The position numbers and the translations under genes were made by a program. The notes under the pieces are model-generated. The model had not been told where the DNA came from. It searched no databases and saw only the letters and a list, made by a program, of their open reading frames with translations. From Thermothelomyces thermophilus ATCC 42464 (lineage: Eukaryota > Ascomycota > Sordariomycetes > Sordariales > Chaetomiaceae), in assembly GCF_000226095.1 (NCBI RefSeq), contig NC_016472.1, positions 3,534,001 to 3,598,000 on the forward strand: 64,000 bases of DNA. The letters run 5' to 3'. Positions 9,988 to 21,573 of this stretch are shown one piece after another; position 1 is the first letter of the stretch; each line of letters opens with the position of its first letter.

Positions 9988-10324
9988 TATCACAGGCCTA
10001 GGCTCTACCTAGGCTAAACAATGCCAGGCTTTGCCTGGCAATGGACTAGACCTACCTAGGCAATAGACCAGACCTACTCGACCTACCTAAGTATATATAA
10101 TTAGCCTATAAGACGTTCGTAAGTCGTTTATAGGGCATATAGCCAGGGCCCGCTTAGGGCCTAACCTAGGGCCTAACCAGGCCCTACCTAGGTCATATAC
10201 ATATATACTAGGTAAAAGGCATTCCTCTATACAACTCTTATATTCTTCCCCCTTTCCCTCCCTAAGGTAGTCAAATAGAACATTATACACTTATCTATAG
10301 ATACTATAAGGCTAGTATATTACA
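9988..10324 (-). repeat. Dispersed repeat, about 340 bp, with internal hairpin
   Basis: Inverted relative to the copy at 58871-59199, to which it aligns along its length. It begins TATCACAGGCCTAGG and ends CTAGTATATTACA, which fits TG...CA ends after RIP, so it may be a solo LTR of an unidentified element. A perfect hairpin, TGCCAGGC-TTT-GCCTGGCA, lies at 10022-10040. No coding sequence and no clear target duplication. Confidence 0.6.
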
Positions 10325-10329
10325 TTTCG

Positions 10330-13300
10330 AGCCGTTACAGCCAGGAAGCTCCTAAGCAGGGATATAGTAGTGGTCTTTAAGGATAAGGCCACTAAGGATT
10401 AGTATTCGGCTAACAAGCGATAGGTAGCCACAGCCTTTAGAGAGGAGGCTAGGGAGGTCGGCAAGGCCTATATGGTCCTAGCCAAAGGGATCCGAAGGGA
10501 GGAACTATAGGGGGTCAGCGAGCAGGACTTTAAGGGGGCCGTAGGCCTTTAGTCGATCGAGACGGTCAAGTTCCGGCTGCCGAAGAGCCCGCAAAAGAAG
10601 TAGGCTACGGTACTCCTAGGCCTACGAGACCTCGAAAAGGCCTGGAAAGCCTATAACGAGGGCGTGGTCTAGGATGCCTAGGTACTAGACTACGAACCCT
10701 ACTAGGCTGCTCTAGAGCCAAGGTAATGCTATAGGTATTAGAGCTTTGGCTATACCTAACGGTACTACTAGCGGCCGGCCCGTTACGGCCGTTACGGCGT
10801 AAAAGCCTATAGGAAGGGAAGGAAGACTAGGGAGGCCTAATGCCCTACCTACTCTAACTAACTCCCGTGTAGGTATACAGCCTATAGGGGCCCCTATATA
10901 GCCTAGTATAGGGGCTGCCCAAAGAAAGTCGAAGCCTAGGAGAGGGCTAGGGAGGCCTACTAGTATAGACCCTAGACCTTCTAATTACTAGAGTAACTAT
11001 ACTAGAAGGTAGCCTTCGAGTTTAGTAGCTAGCTAGAAGACGACGACCACTACCAAACCGGGGCTAAATACCCCTATAGGAGGCTTACTATAGCCTAATA
11101 GGTAGCTAGGAGTGCCTTGTTCGATGCCTAACAGACCTGTATCTCCTTTCTATAACCTAGAGCCCCCTCCCTCTTGTAACTAGCTAAGGGGGCAATAGCT
11201 ATAGAGCCTATTACTACTATACCCTCGTCCTCTACTCTAGCTACCTTAAATGTAAATTAAGATCCTTTAGTAAAATACCTAAGGTAATAAATAGGCCCTT
11301 AAGGTCCTACTAGAAAAGGCTAAATATAACCTACTAGCTATCTAAGAGCCGTAAATCAACTAGTTTATAAGGTTAATATACTACCCCTAGGCTTTGAAAT
11401 ACTACTATAACGAACCTAACTCAGACTTCTTCTAAAAGGGTTCAGACGAAGGTAGATTGAGCAGGACAAGCAGGCAAGTCATCTAAGGGATTCAGTGAAG
11501 CCAAAGGGTTTACAACAACACTAGAGTTGTCTCTCATAGTAATTAGCAATACTTGGTATAAGTACTGTGATTATAGGTTACTATCACTGGTGAACTCTTA
11601 GAGTCCACCTAACGAGTGACTATCTATATATATATATAATCCTAGTGATCACTCCTGATCACGGTGATCGTGAGTGATCGTATGGTGGTGATTACCCTGA
11701 TCGCTAGTGAGCGTAGTGATCACTGTGCTTCCTATGTTGTAATTGGTCCTTTCGTTCCTTCGGCTTGACTGGCCATTTGTTTAGGCGGCATCTGCATGTA
11801 TATTTCTGTGACAACTACCTAGTTTATAAACCTAAGGGCAAGGCAGCTATTCTAGTAGCTAAACGCTTCCTAGTTAGCTAGTAGGACTATTTAGTAGAGG
11901 AGAACTAGTATAAGGTAACCTTTCTAGCCCTAAGAGAGAGGGGGTTCGAGCTCTAGTTAGTCTATAATAACAAGGGGGAGCAGGCCCTCTTATAGGACCT
12001 ACTAGCCTTACCTTGGCCAACCTACCCCCTAGTTCTTATAGGTAACTTTAACCTCTACTACCTAGTCTAGGACCTATTCGATAGGCTTAGCCTGGGGGCT
12101 AGGGACCTCCTTAGCCTTATAGACTAGTAGGACCTCGACCTATATACGCCCTATAGCTAGGTTACTAGGGCCCCCTAGGGGGACTAATATAGCCGGCCTT
12201 CTATAATAGACCTATTCTAGGCCTCGGCCGGGCTAAAAGCGACCTATAGGGATATTATAGAACATAGGAAATCTAACTACTACCTATAGGCTCTAAACGT
12301 CTCTTTTTAGGGGACTAATAGGCCTATACTAGCTAGTAAAGGGTAGGACTAGAAGAGCCTAGACGAGGAGGTTATACGGGCTAAGGTGGCCTACCTCTTA
12401 CTCCGGCTTGGTAGGTAGGTATCGGCCCCGGCCGGGCCTATCTTCTAAGGCCCGGAGGAGCTTCTATAGGCCTTCGACAGGCTTATAGAGGCCTTTGAGG
12501 AAATAGCTACGGTCTCGGCTCCGGTAAAGAAGGCTAGTATAGGTAGTAAACGAGCTTAATAATAGACAAAGGAGGTTTAAGAGGCCCGGAAGAGGGCTAA
12601 GGAGGCAGAGAGGGCTTATAGGGGCACCCTAAACCCCTATATATAGGAGGTACTTCAGCAGGCCCTATAGGACTAGGCTAAGACTATTATGGCCGCGAAG
12701 ACCAAGAGCTAGAGAGCTACGTTACAGGAGGTAACTAACCGGCCAGACCTGTTATAGAGGCCAGAGTGGTAGGCAAGGCTATAAAGCTACCTACTGGTTG
12801 ACCCTCTAAAGCTCCTAGCCTTCGAAGGAAGGCTTATAACCTACTAACAAAAGGCTAGGGCTCTGGCCGATAAGTTCTTTCCGAACCTAGAAACAGACCT
12901 ATTAGATATTAACAACCTGGATCTGAATGACTACTAGGAGCCGAAGTTTAAAATAAGCTAGGAGGTTATAGTAGGCGAAGTTAGGGTAGTACTAGCTAGA
13001 GCAGCCCTATAGAAGGCCCTAGGGGAAGACCTTCTCCCTATAGGCCTATTAAAGGCCTATAGGCGGCCGCTCTACCGGATACTAGCTAAACTAGCCTTAG
13101 AAAGCCTACGGCTTGGCTATTTCCTAGCCTAGTTTAAAAGGGCTAAGATAGTAGTCCTCTATAAGCCTAGTAAACCCTTATAAGCCTACTTTACCCTGGG
13201 TGGCTATAGACCTATAACGCTCTTACTAATAGTAGGCAAGGTACTAGAGGCTATAGTTGCCTAGAAGGTAATAGCTATTATAGAGGCCTATAGGTTTCTC

Positions 13301-15199
13301 CTAGCCGAATAAATAGGTAACTAGAAATATAGGTCTACCGAACTAGCTATTCGGCTTATTATAGCCTAGGTTTAGGAGGCTTAGAGGTATAAGGTAGCTA
13401 CCTCCCTCCTATAGCTCGATATCCCAGGGGCTTTCGACACTATTAACTATATCTAGCTACTAGCCACTTTATAGAGCCAGGGCTTCCCGAAGTAGGTGGT
13501 AGTCTAGGTCAGGGAGTAGCTATAGGATAGGGTAGCTATCCTTTACTTCGATAGCTAGGAAACGGAGGATATACTAGTAAGGGCTAGGGTCCTATAAGGG
13601 TTACCCCTCTCCCTTATACTATTTATCCTCTATATAGCCTCTCTTTACCAGGCCATTTGCTAGGCTAGCCTTATAGTTAGTTTAATAGGCTTTGCTAATA
13701 ATACTAACCTCCTAGCCTTTAGGAGGGCCGAGGAGGCCTATAACAGTTAGCTATAGAGGGCCTAGAAGGCCTATCTTTAGTAGGCAAGGACCTAGGGTAT
13801 AGCTTTTACCCCGGAAAAGTACAAGCTCATCCACTTTAACAAGGGCCGGAAATAGTAATCGCAACTACTAGAACTCCTATAGCCCAGAGGGGGTACTACC
13901 ACTATAGCCCCTTCGAAGTCGGCTAGATTCCTCGGGGTCTGGCTAGACTAGAGGCTATAATAGGGCCCCTACTATATAAAGGTAGCTAAGAAGCTAGAAA
14001 CCTAGGAGTTTACCCTAACCAGGCTTGCTACAAAGACCTAGGGCCCCGGCCTCCTACGGGCCTATAAGGTCTATACTAAGTGTATCTATAGCGCCTTAGC
14101 TTATAGGGCCTCGAACTTCCATAAGCCTACTAAGCTAGGGGGCAAGCTAGAAGGCCCTGCTAGGGAACTATCGAAGGCCTAATATAGGGCCCTCCGAGTA
14201 GTTACTAGGGCCTATAAGGCTACCCCTATCTAGTGCCTTGAGATAGAAGCCTAGGTGCCGCCCCTCGACCTCTATCTTAACAAGAGGCTAGCCGACTTCG
14301 AAGCTAAACTCGACTAGCCACTCCTATAGACCGGGGTAGGCCTAGGGGCCTCCCGGATCCCTACGAGGGCTCTTATCTAGTAGGCCTATAACAGGCTAAG
14401 CTAGAGGTTCCGGAAGAGAAGGGCAAGGGCAAGGGGCTAGGAGCCGAGGCCTATAGCCCTAGAGGTAGCAAGGTTAACGGTCCGGCAATGGGTTTAGGAG
14501 GGCTATAAAGAGGGTCAACCCCCCTTACAGACCCTACGAAGAAGGCTACGGGCTACGGAACTAGCCGTAGTGGCTAGCTAGAGCAACCGTTAGAGGGCTG
14601 ACTAAGCCGGCAAGAGGATATAGCGTGTATTAGACAAGGACCCCCTATACCTACTTTTTACAAGGGAAGGCCTATAAAGGCACTAGGGCCTGATAAAGGC
14701 CTAGAGCTCCCTATTGGTATAGGCCTATATAGGGGCTATTAGCCTCCTCGACTTTCTATTTAGGGTTCAAGTCCTAGGGGTTAGTACTCCCTACTATACC
14801 TATAGCTAGGGGAGGGAAACTATAGAGCACCTAGTTATATAGTACCTAAACCTACTAAGAAGCTGAACGTGGGAACCCTAGGAAATACGGTCGTAAAGGG
14901 ACCTAGACCTCGTTCTACAAGGTATAGGGGCCTATAACTATCGTCTAGCAAGGAGGATTCTATAGTAGCTAATAGACCTAGGGAGGCTCCTAGAATACTA
15001 CCTCGTAAGGGGGCTAGACTAGGTGGTAAGGCCTCTATAGGGCTATTCTAGCCACTTCTCCTTTTCTCTATAGTGTATTAGTATCCTAGATTAGGCATTA
15101 AAGGCAGGATAGAGGTTTTTATCCGGCCTATTAGGTATAGTTTCCTTTGTATATAACTAGAGAGGCTCTGGCGTACTTATTAGTATAATGGTATAGGAC

Positions 15200-15236
<37 letters not shown>
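10330..15236 (+). mobile_element. LINE copy 1 (non-LTR retrotransposon, RIP-degraded)
   Basis: Two degraded frames are readable if TAG/TAA are taken as mutated Gln/Trp. ORF1 ends in a zinc-knuckle block near 10720-10930: (C)Y.(C)..FGHTQRY(C), then a second and third Cys/His unit ending GCPKK. ORF2 has an apurinic-type endonuclease (GNFNLYYLVWD-like near 12035, from GDFNLHH) and a reverse transcriptase with FANN at about 13690 where FADD is expected. It ends with a C-terminal Cys/His knuckle (TPYYTYS.GRETIEHLV near 14790). I see no RNase H domain. The 3' end is a TAA/AAT microsatellite tail at 15196-15236. A solo LTR interrupts it at 11406-11813. The layout fits Tad/I-like fungal LINEs; clade not certain. 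Confidence 0.85.
11406..11813 (-). mobile_element. Solo LTR (element 3 family) inside LINE copy 1
   Basis: 408 bp matching the LTRs of element 3 (418 bp) in the same orientation. It is flanked by the 5-bp duplication ACTAC (11401-11405 and 11814-11818). LINE copy 2 has the unfilled site near 17529-17540 (ATATTACCTAGTTT), so the boundaries are secure. Presumably left by recombination between the two LTRs of a full element. It keeps many CpA/TpG sites and so is less RIP-altered than its host LINE. Confidence 0.92.
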
Positions 15237-15238
<2 letters not shown>

Positions 15239-15746
15239 CAAAGTAAAGAAGAAAAGGCTAAAACGAGATCTATTAAATACGAAAGAGTCTATATTGTTAA
15301 TATAACCCTTAATATATAGGTCTATTAAGTTTATTTCATTTATTAATGACCTTATAAAGCTTTTTTAATACCTAAAGCCGGTTTGCCACTTTTGTCTATC
15401 CTTAATAGAGTATTAGGAAGTAATATCGACTATAACCTTATCATATCTCGTATTAATATAACGACAAGGGAAGCCGGACTTATTCCTATAGTATAGATTA
15501 TATAGTTAGATATCTCTATAGGGTATTAGGTCTATATAGCTATAATAGCAATAAGAAGAAATTTAATAAGGCTAACGTATAAAGACAATATAAAAGATAA
15601 TATATAAAATAGTCCTATATCACTAGCCAATGTAATATATCCTAGCATGGAATCCTAGATCTACCTCTTTATAGAAAGCGGTACTAGTACTACTATATTA
15701 CTACCTCTTCTCTCTTCTTTCCTTATATACTTAGCTAAGAAAGGGC
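15237..15746. other. Unassigned AT-rich spacer
   Basis: About 510 bp with no recognisable gene or match to other repeats in the window. It lies between the tail of LINE copy 1 and the 5' end of copy 2. It does not resemble the 28S sequence expected if copy 2 had simply inserted into the neighbouring rDNA. Confidence 0.4.
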
Positions 15747-18700
15747 TTCTCTTACATCTTTGCGAATACCCTACCAAAACATACGAAACTACCATCGCTA
15801 GAAAGCTCTCAAAAAACGCTATCTAACGGCACCACTTTCAACTGCACGCGAGCCGTTACAGGTGTATAATAGGCACCGCAGGCGTAAGAACTGGACCCGA
15901 CCGTAATCCGACCGCACCTCGTATACCTGTCAAAATTTTTACCGTATAGACCACCTAGCGCCCCTAAATGTAACGTCGATTTAAGGCCTAACGCTAAGCT
16001 ACTAAGTAGGGAGGCCTATAGCTTCGAACTAATTAAATGGGGGCTTATTATAGGCCTACCCTACCCTAGATATTAAAGAGCTAAGGGGTCTTATTATATA
16101 ACTAGTTAACCTTATATTAAGCCCTAAATGGGATAAGGTATAGGACCTTGCTAATAGGTTCTCATAGGGCCTTATAACTACTATTATAGGCCTAGTTCTA
16201 AACCTATAGGAACTTGTAGCCGAAGAAGTTAAAAAGGGGCTTAAAGAAGCCCTTAAGGCTACCCCCTACCCTACCTAGGCATAGGTAGCTATAGGGCTAT
16301 AACAGGGGGTAACTAGCCCCTAAGGAGGCCTACCGTTAGCTAAGGCAGTACCGTTACAGGCCTTGTAGGAGGTTACGATACAGAATACGAGTCTATAGGA
16401 GGACCTTAAAGCCTAAACCCTGGCTAAAATAATCTAAGCAATTAATAGGGCTTCTAACCACTAGGGAGCCGTTATAGCTAGGAAGCTCCTAAGCGGGGAT
16501 ATAGTAGTAGTCTTCAAGGACAAGGCTATTAAGGATTAGTATTTGGCTAATAAGCGATAGGTAGCTATAGCCTTCGGAGAGGAGGCTAGGGAGGTCGGTA
16601 GGGCCTATATAGTCTTAGCCAAGGGAGTCCGGAAGGAGGAGCTATAGGGGGTTAGCAAACAAGACTTTAAGGGGGCCGTAGGCCTATACTTAATCGAAAC
16701 GGTCAAGTTTCGGCTATTAAAGAGCCTATGGAGGAAGTAGGCCACGGTACCCCTAGGCTTATAGAACCTTGATAAGGCCCGGAAGGCCTATAACGAAGGC
16801 GTAGTCTAGGATACCTAGGTGCTAGACTACAAGCCTTACTAGGATGCTTCAGAGCTAAGGCAATATTATACGTATTAGAGCTTTGGCTATACCTAGCGGT
16901 ACTACTAGTAGCCGGCCCGTTATGGCCGTTATAGCGTAAAGGCCTATGGGGAGGGGGGGAAGACTGGGGAGGCCTAGTGCCCTACCTACTCTAATTAACT
17001 CCCTTATAGGTATACGGCCTATAGGGGCCCCTATACTACCTGGTATAGGGGCTGCCTAAAGAAAGTTAAGGCCTAGGAGAGGGCTAGGGAGGCTTACTAA
17101 TATAGACCCTAGACCTTCTAACTACTAGAGCAACTATACTAGAAGGTAGCCTTCGAGTTTAGTAGCCGGCTAGAAGACGACGACTACTATTAAACCGGGG
17201 CTAAACGCCCCTATAGAAGGCCTACCCTAGCCTAGTAGGCGGCTAGGAGTGCCTTATTCGACGCCTGACAGACCTGTATCTCCTTTCTATAGCCTAGAAC
17301 CCCCTCCTTTTTATAACCAGCCGAGGGGGTAATGGCTATAGAGCCAACTACTATACCCTCGGCCTCTGCTCCGGCTACCTTAAATATAAATTAAGATCCT
17401 TTAATAAAATACCTAAGGTAATAAATAGGCCCTCGAGGTCCTACTAGAGGAGGCTAAATATGACTTACTAGCTATCTAGAAGCTATAGATTAACCATTTT
17501 ATAGGGTTAATATACTACTCCTAGGCTTTAAAATATTACCTAGTTTATAAGCCTAAAGGCAAAACGGCTATTCTAGTAGCTAAGCGCTTCCTAGTTAGTT
17601 AGTAGGACTATTTAGCAAAGGAAAACTAGTATAGGGCAACCTTCCTAGCCCTAGGTAAGAGGGGGTTTAAGCTCTAGTTAGTCTATAATAACAAAGGGGA
17701 GTAGGCCCTCCTATAGGACTTACTAGCCCTACCTTAGCTAACCTACCCCCTAGTTCTTATAGGCGACTTTAACCTCTACTACTTGGTCTAGGACCTATTT
17801 AACAAGCTTAGCCCGGGGGCTAGGGACCTCTTTAGCCTTATAGACTAGTAGGACCTCGACCTATATATACTATATAACTAGGTTACTAGGGCCTCCCAGG
17901 AGGACTAACGTAACTAGCCTTCTATAATAGACTTATTCCAGGCCTCGGCTAGGCTAGAAGCGACCTATAGGGATATCGCGGAATATGGGAAATCCGACTA
18001 CTACCTATAGGCCCTAAACGTCTCCCTCTAGGGGACTAACAGGCCTATACCGGCTGGCAAAGGGTAGGACTAGAAGAGCCTAGACAAGGAGGTAGCATGG
18101 GCCAAGGCGGCCTACCTCCTATTATGGCTTGGTAGGTAGGTATCGGCCCCGGCCGGGCCTATCTTCTAGGGCCCGGAGGAGCTTCTATAGGCCTTCGACA
18201 GGCTTATAAAGGCCCTCGAGGAAATAGCTATAGTCTCGGCCCTAGTAAAGAAGGCTAGTACAGGTGGCAAACGAGCTTAATAGTAGACAAAGGAGGTTTA
18301 GGAGGCCTAGAAGAGGGCTAAAGAGGTAGAGAGGGCCTATAGAGGTACCCTAAACCCCTATATATAGGAGGTACTTCGGCAGGCCCTATAGGACTAGGCT
18401 AAGACTATTATAGCTATGAAGATCAAAAGCTAAAGAGCTACGTTATAGGAGGTAACTAACCGGCCAGACCTACTATAGAGGCTAGAGCGGTAGGTAAGGG
18501 TATAAAGCTACCTACCGGTCGACCCTCTAAAGCTCCCGGCCTTCGAAGGAGGGCTTATAACCTACTAATAGAAGGCTAGGGCCCTGGCCGATAAGTTCTT
18601 CCCGAATCCGGAAGTAGATCTATTAGATATTAACGACCTAGATCTAAACGACTATTAGGAGCCGAAGTTCGAAATAAGCTAGGAGGTTATAGTAGGCAAA

Positions 18701-20940
18701 GTTAGGGCAGTACTAGCTAGAGCAGCCCTATAGAAGGCCCTAGGGGAGGACCTCCTCCCTATAGGCCTACTAAAGGCCTATAGGCAGCCGCTCTACCAGA
18801 TACTAGCTAAACTAGCCTTAGAGAGCCTACGGCTCGGCTATTTCCTAGGCCGATTTAAAAGGGCCAAGACGGTGGTCCTTTGTAAGCCCGGCAAACCCCT
18901 ATAGGCCTACTTTACCCTAGGTAGCTATAGGCCTATAGCACTCCTACTAATAGTAGGTAAGGTACTAGAGGCTATAGTTACCTAGAAGGTAATAGCTATC
19001 GTAGAGGCCTACGGGCTTCTCCTAGCCAAATAAATAGGTAACTAGAAACATAGGTCTACCAAACTAGCTATCTAGCTTATTATAGCCTAGGTTTAGGAGG
19101 CTTAGAGGTATAAGGCGGCTACCTCCCTCCTATAGCTCGATATCTTAGGGGCTTTTGATACTGTTAACTATACCCGGCTACTAGCTACTTTATAAAGCTA
19201 GGGCTTCCTAAAGTAGTTAGTAGTCTAGGTTAGAGAGTGGCTACGGGATAGGATAGCTATCCTTTACTTCGATGGCTAGGAAATAAGAGATATAGTAATA
19301 AGGGCCAGGGTCCCCTAGGGGTTACCCCTTTCCCCTATACTATTTATCCTTTATATAGCCTCTCTTTACTAAGCTATTTGCTAGGCTTGCCCTATAGTTA
19401 GTTTAATAGGCTTTACTAACGATATCAACTTTCTAGCCTTTAGGAGGGCCGAGGAGGCCTATAACGGTCAGCTATAGAGGGCTTAAAAGGCCTACCTATA
19501 GTAGGTAAAGACCTAGGGTATAGCTTTTACCCTGGAAAAGTACGAACTTATCTACTTTAATAGGGGCCGGAAATAGTAGTCGCGATCGCTAGAGTTCCTA
19601 TAGCCTAGAGGGGGTACTACTACTATAGCCTTGTCAAAGTTAGCTAGATTCCTAGGGGTCTAGCTAGACTAGAGGTTATAGTAGGGCCCTTACTATATAA
19701 AGGTAGCTAAAAAGCTAGAAACCTAGGAGTTTGCCCTAACTAGGCTTGCTACGAAGACCTAGGGCCCTAGCCTCCTATAAGCCTACAAGGTCTATACTAA
19801 GTGTATCCACAGCACCCTAGCTTACAGGGCCTCGAACTTCTATAAGCTTACCAAGCCAGGGGGCAAGCTAAAAGGCTCTGCTAGGGAACTATCGAAGGCC
19901 TAATATAGGGCCCTTCAAGTAGTTACTAAGGCCTATAAGGCTACCCCTATCCGGTGCCTCGAAACGGAAGCCTAGGTACCGCCCCTTGACCTCTATCTTA
20001 ATAAGAGGCTAGCCGACTTTGAAGCCAAGCTCGATTAGCTACTTCTATAGACCGGGACAGGCTTAGGGGCCTCCCGGGTCCCTGCAAGGGCTCTTATCCA
20101 ACAGGCCTATAATAGGCTAAGCCAGAGGTTCCGGAAGAGAAGGGCTAGGACAAGGGGTTAGGAGCCAAAGCCTATAGCCCTAGAAGTAGCAGGGTTGACG
20201 ATCCGGTAGTAGGTTTAGGAGGGCTATAGAGGGGGTTAACCCCCCCTATAGACCGTATAGAGGAGGCTATAGGCTACGGAACTAGCTATAGTAGCTAGCT
20301 AGAGCAACCATTAGAGGGCCGACTAAGCTAGTAGGAGGATATAGCACGTGTCAGATAAAGACCCCCCGTACCTAGTTTTTATAGGGGAAGGCCTATAAAG
20401 GTACTAGGGCCTAATGAAGGCCTAGAGCTCCCTACTAGTATAGGCCTATACAGGGGCTATTAGCCTCTATGACTTCCTATTTAGGGTTTAAGTCCTAGGG
20501 GTTAGTACCCCTTACTATGCTTATAGCTAGGGGAGGAAAACTGTAGAGCACCTAGTCGTATGGTGCCCAAACCTACTAAGAAGCCGAACGTGAGAATCCT
20601 AGGAAATATAGTCGCAAAGGGACCTAGACCTCGTTCTACAGGGTATAGGGGCCTATAACTATTAGTTAGCAAGGAGGGTTTCATAGTGGCTAATGGACCT
20701 AGGGAGGCTCCCGGAATACTACCTCGTAAGGAGACTAGAGCGGGAAGGAAGGCCTCTATAGGGCTATTCTAGCTACTTCTCCTTTTCTTTGTAATGTATT
20801 AGTATTCTAGATCTAGTGTTAAAGGAGGGATAGAGGTTTTCATCCGGCCTTTATAGGTACGGTTTCCTTTATATATAACTAGAGAGGCTCTAGTATACTT
20901 ATTAGTATAACGGTATAGGACTAATAATAATAATAATAAT
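15747..20940 (+). mobile_element. LINE copy 2, full length (RIP-degraded)
   Basis: A 5.2-kb copy running from the shared 5' end (CTTCTCTTACATC) to the TAA tail at 20921-20940. It contains the ORF1 zinc-knuckle block (about 16860-17080), the endonuclease with intact GDFNL (near 17761) and the reverse transcriptase (RT), whose catalytic motif reads FTND near 19410. It has the empty site for the solo LTR seen in copy 1. Its 3' tail abuts 28S rDNA sequence. All frames contain many TAG/TAA stops, so it is inactive. Confidence 0.87.
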
Positions 20941-21087
20941 AAATCATAACTTAGGCTAAAGCTAGATTTTAAATTTAAGCTATTACTACTTTACTTGCCA
21001 TTATTAGGGCAATCCCTATTGGTTTCTTTTCCTCTGCTTATTAATATACTTAAGTTTAATAGGTCTTCCTACTTAATCTAAGGTTAA
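20941..21087 (-). pseudogene. 28S rRNA 5' end, RIP-mutated fragment
   Basis: Minus-strand match to the 28S start. TTGGTTTCTTTTCCTC(T)GC is followed by TTATTAATATACTTAAGTTT, where the usual sequence is TTATTGATATGCTTAAGTTC. Differences are almost all G-to-A or C-to-T. It stops abruptly at the tail of LINE copy 2. Confidence 0.9.
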
Positions 21088-21246
21088 CCTTAGGTTATAA
21101 AGGTCGTTTTGTAGCTAGAACCTATAGTATACCCTAAGCAAGGTTATATACTACTATACCTAGTATAACTAGCGAGCCTACTACTAGGTTTTAGAGCCTA
21201 TAGGTAGCCGTAGGTCCCTAATATAAGCCATAGGCTTAATAGGTTA

Positions 21247-21404
21247 AAATGATACTTAAATAGGTATACTTACTAGGATGCTAGTAGGCATAATATACGT
21301 TTAAAGATTCGATGATTTACTAAATTCTATAATTTATATTACTTATCGTATTTTGCTACGTTCTTTATTAATACCAGAATCAAGAGATCCATTATTAAAA
21401 GTTT
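21247..21404 (-). pseudogene. 5.8S rRNA, RIP-mutated copy
   Basis: Reverse-strand 5.8S is recognisable from landmarks such as AAAGATTCGATGATTTACT, ATTACTTATCGTATTTTGCT and CAAGAGATCCATTATT, each with transition changes from the usual fungal sequence. Flanked by ITS2 (about 21088-21246) and ITS1 (about 21405-21573), which are also mutated. Confidence 0.93.
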
Positions 21405-21573
21405 TGACTTATTTAATATAGAAGACTTAGAGTGGCTATAATATATTAAGAGTTTGGTATACCTCCGGTAGGCGCCTATAGTATAAGCCTTAAGGAAGGT
21501 ATATAAGGGCGCCGCCTGCCAAAGCAACGGTTTAGGTAGTATTTACAATGGTTTAGGGAGTTTTATAACTCTA

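Noticed and set aside
15237-15746. Possible continuation of the 28S gene on the far side of LINE copy 2
   Set aside because: No 28S landmark could be recognised even allowing for RIP transitions, and no target duplication matches the sequence at 20941.
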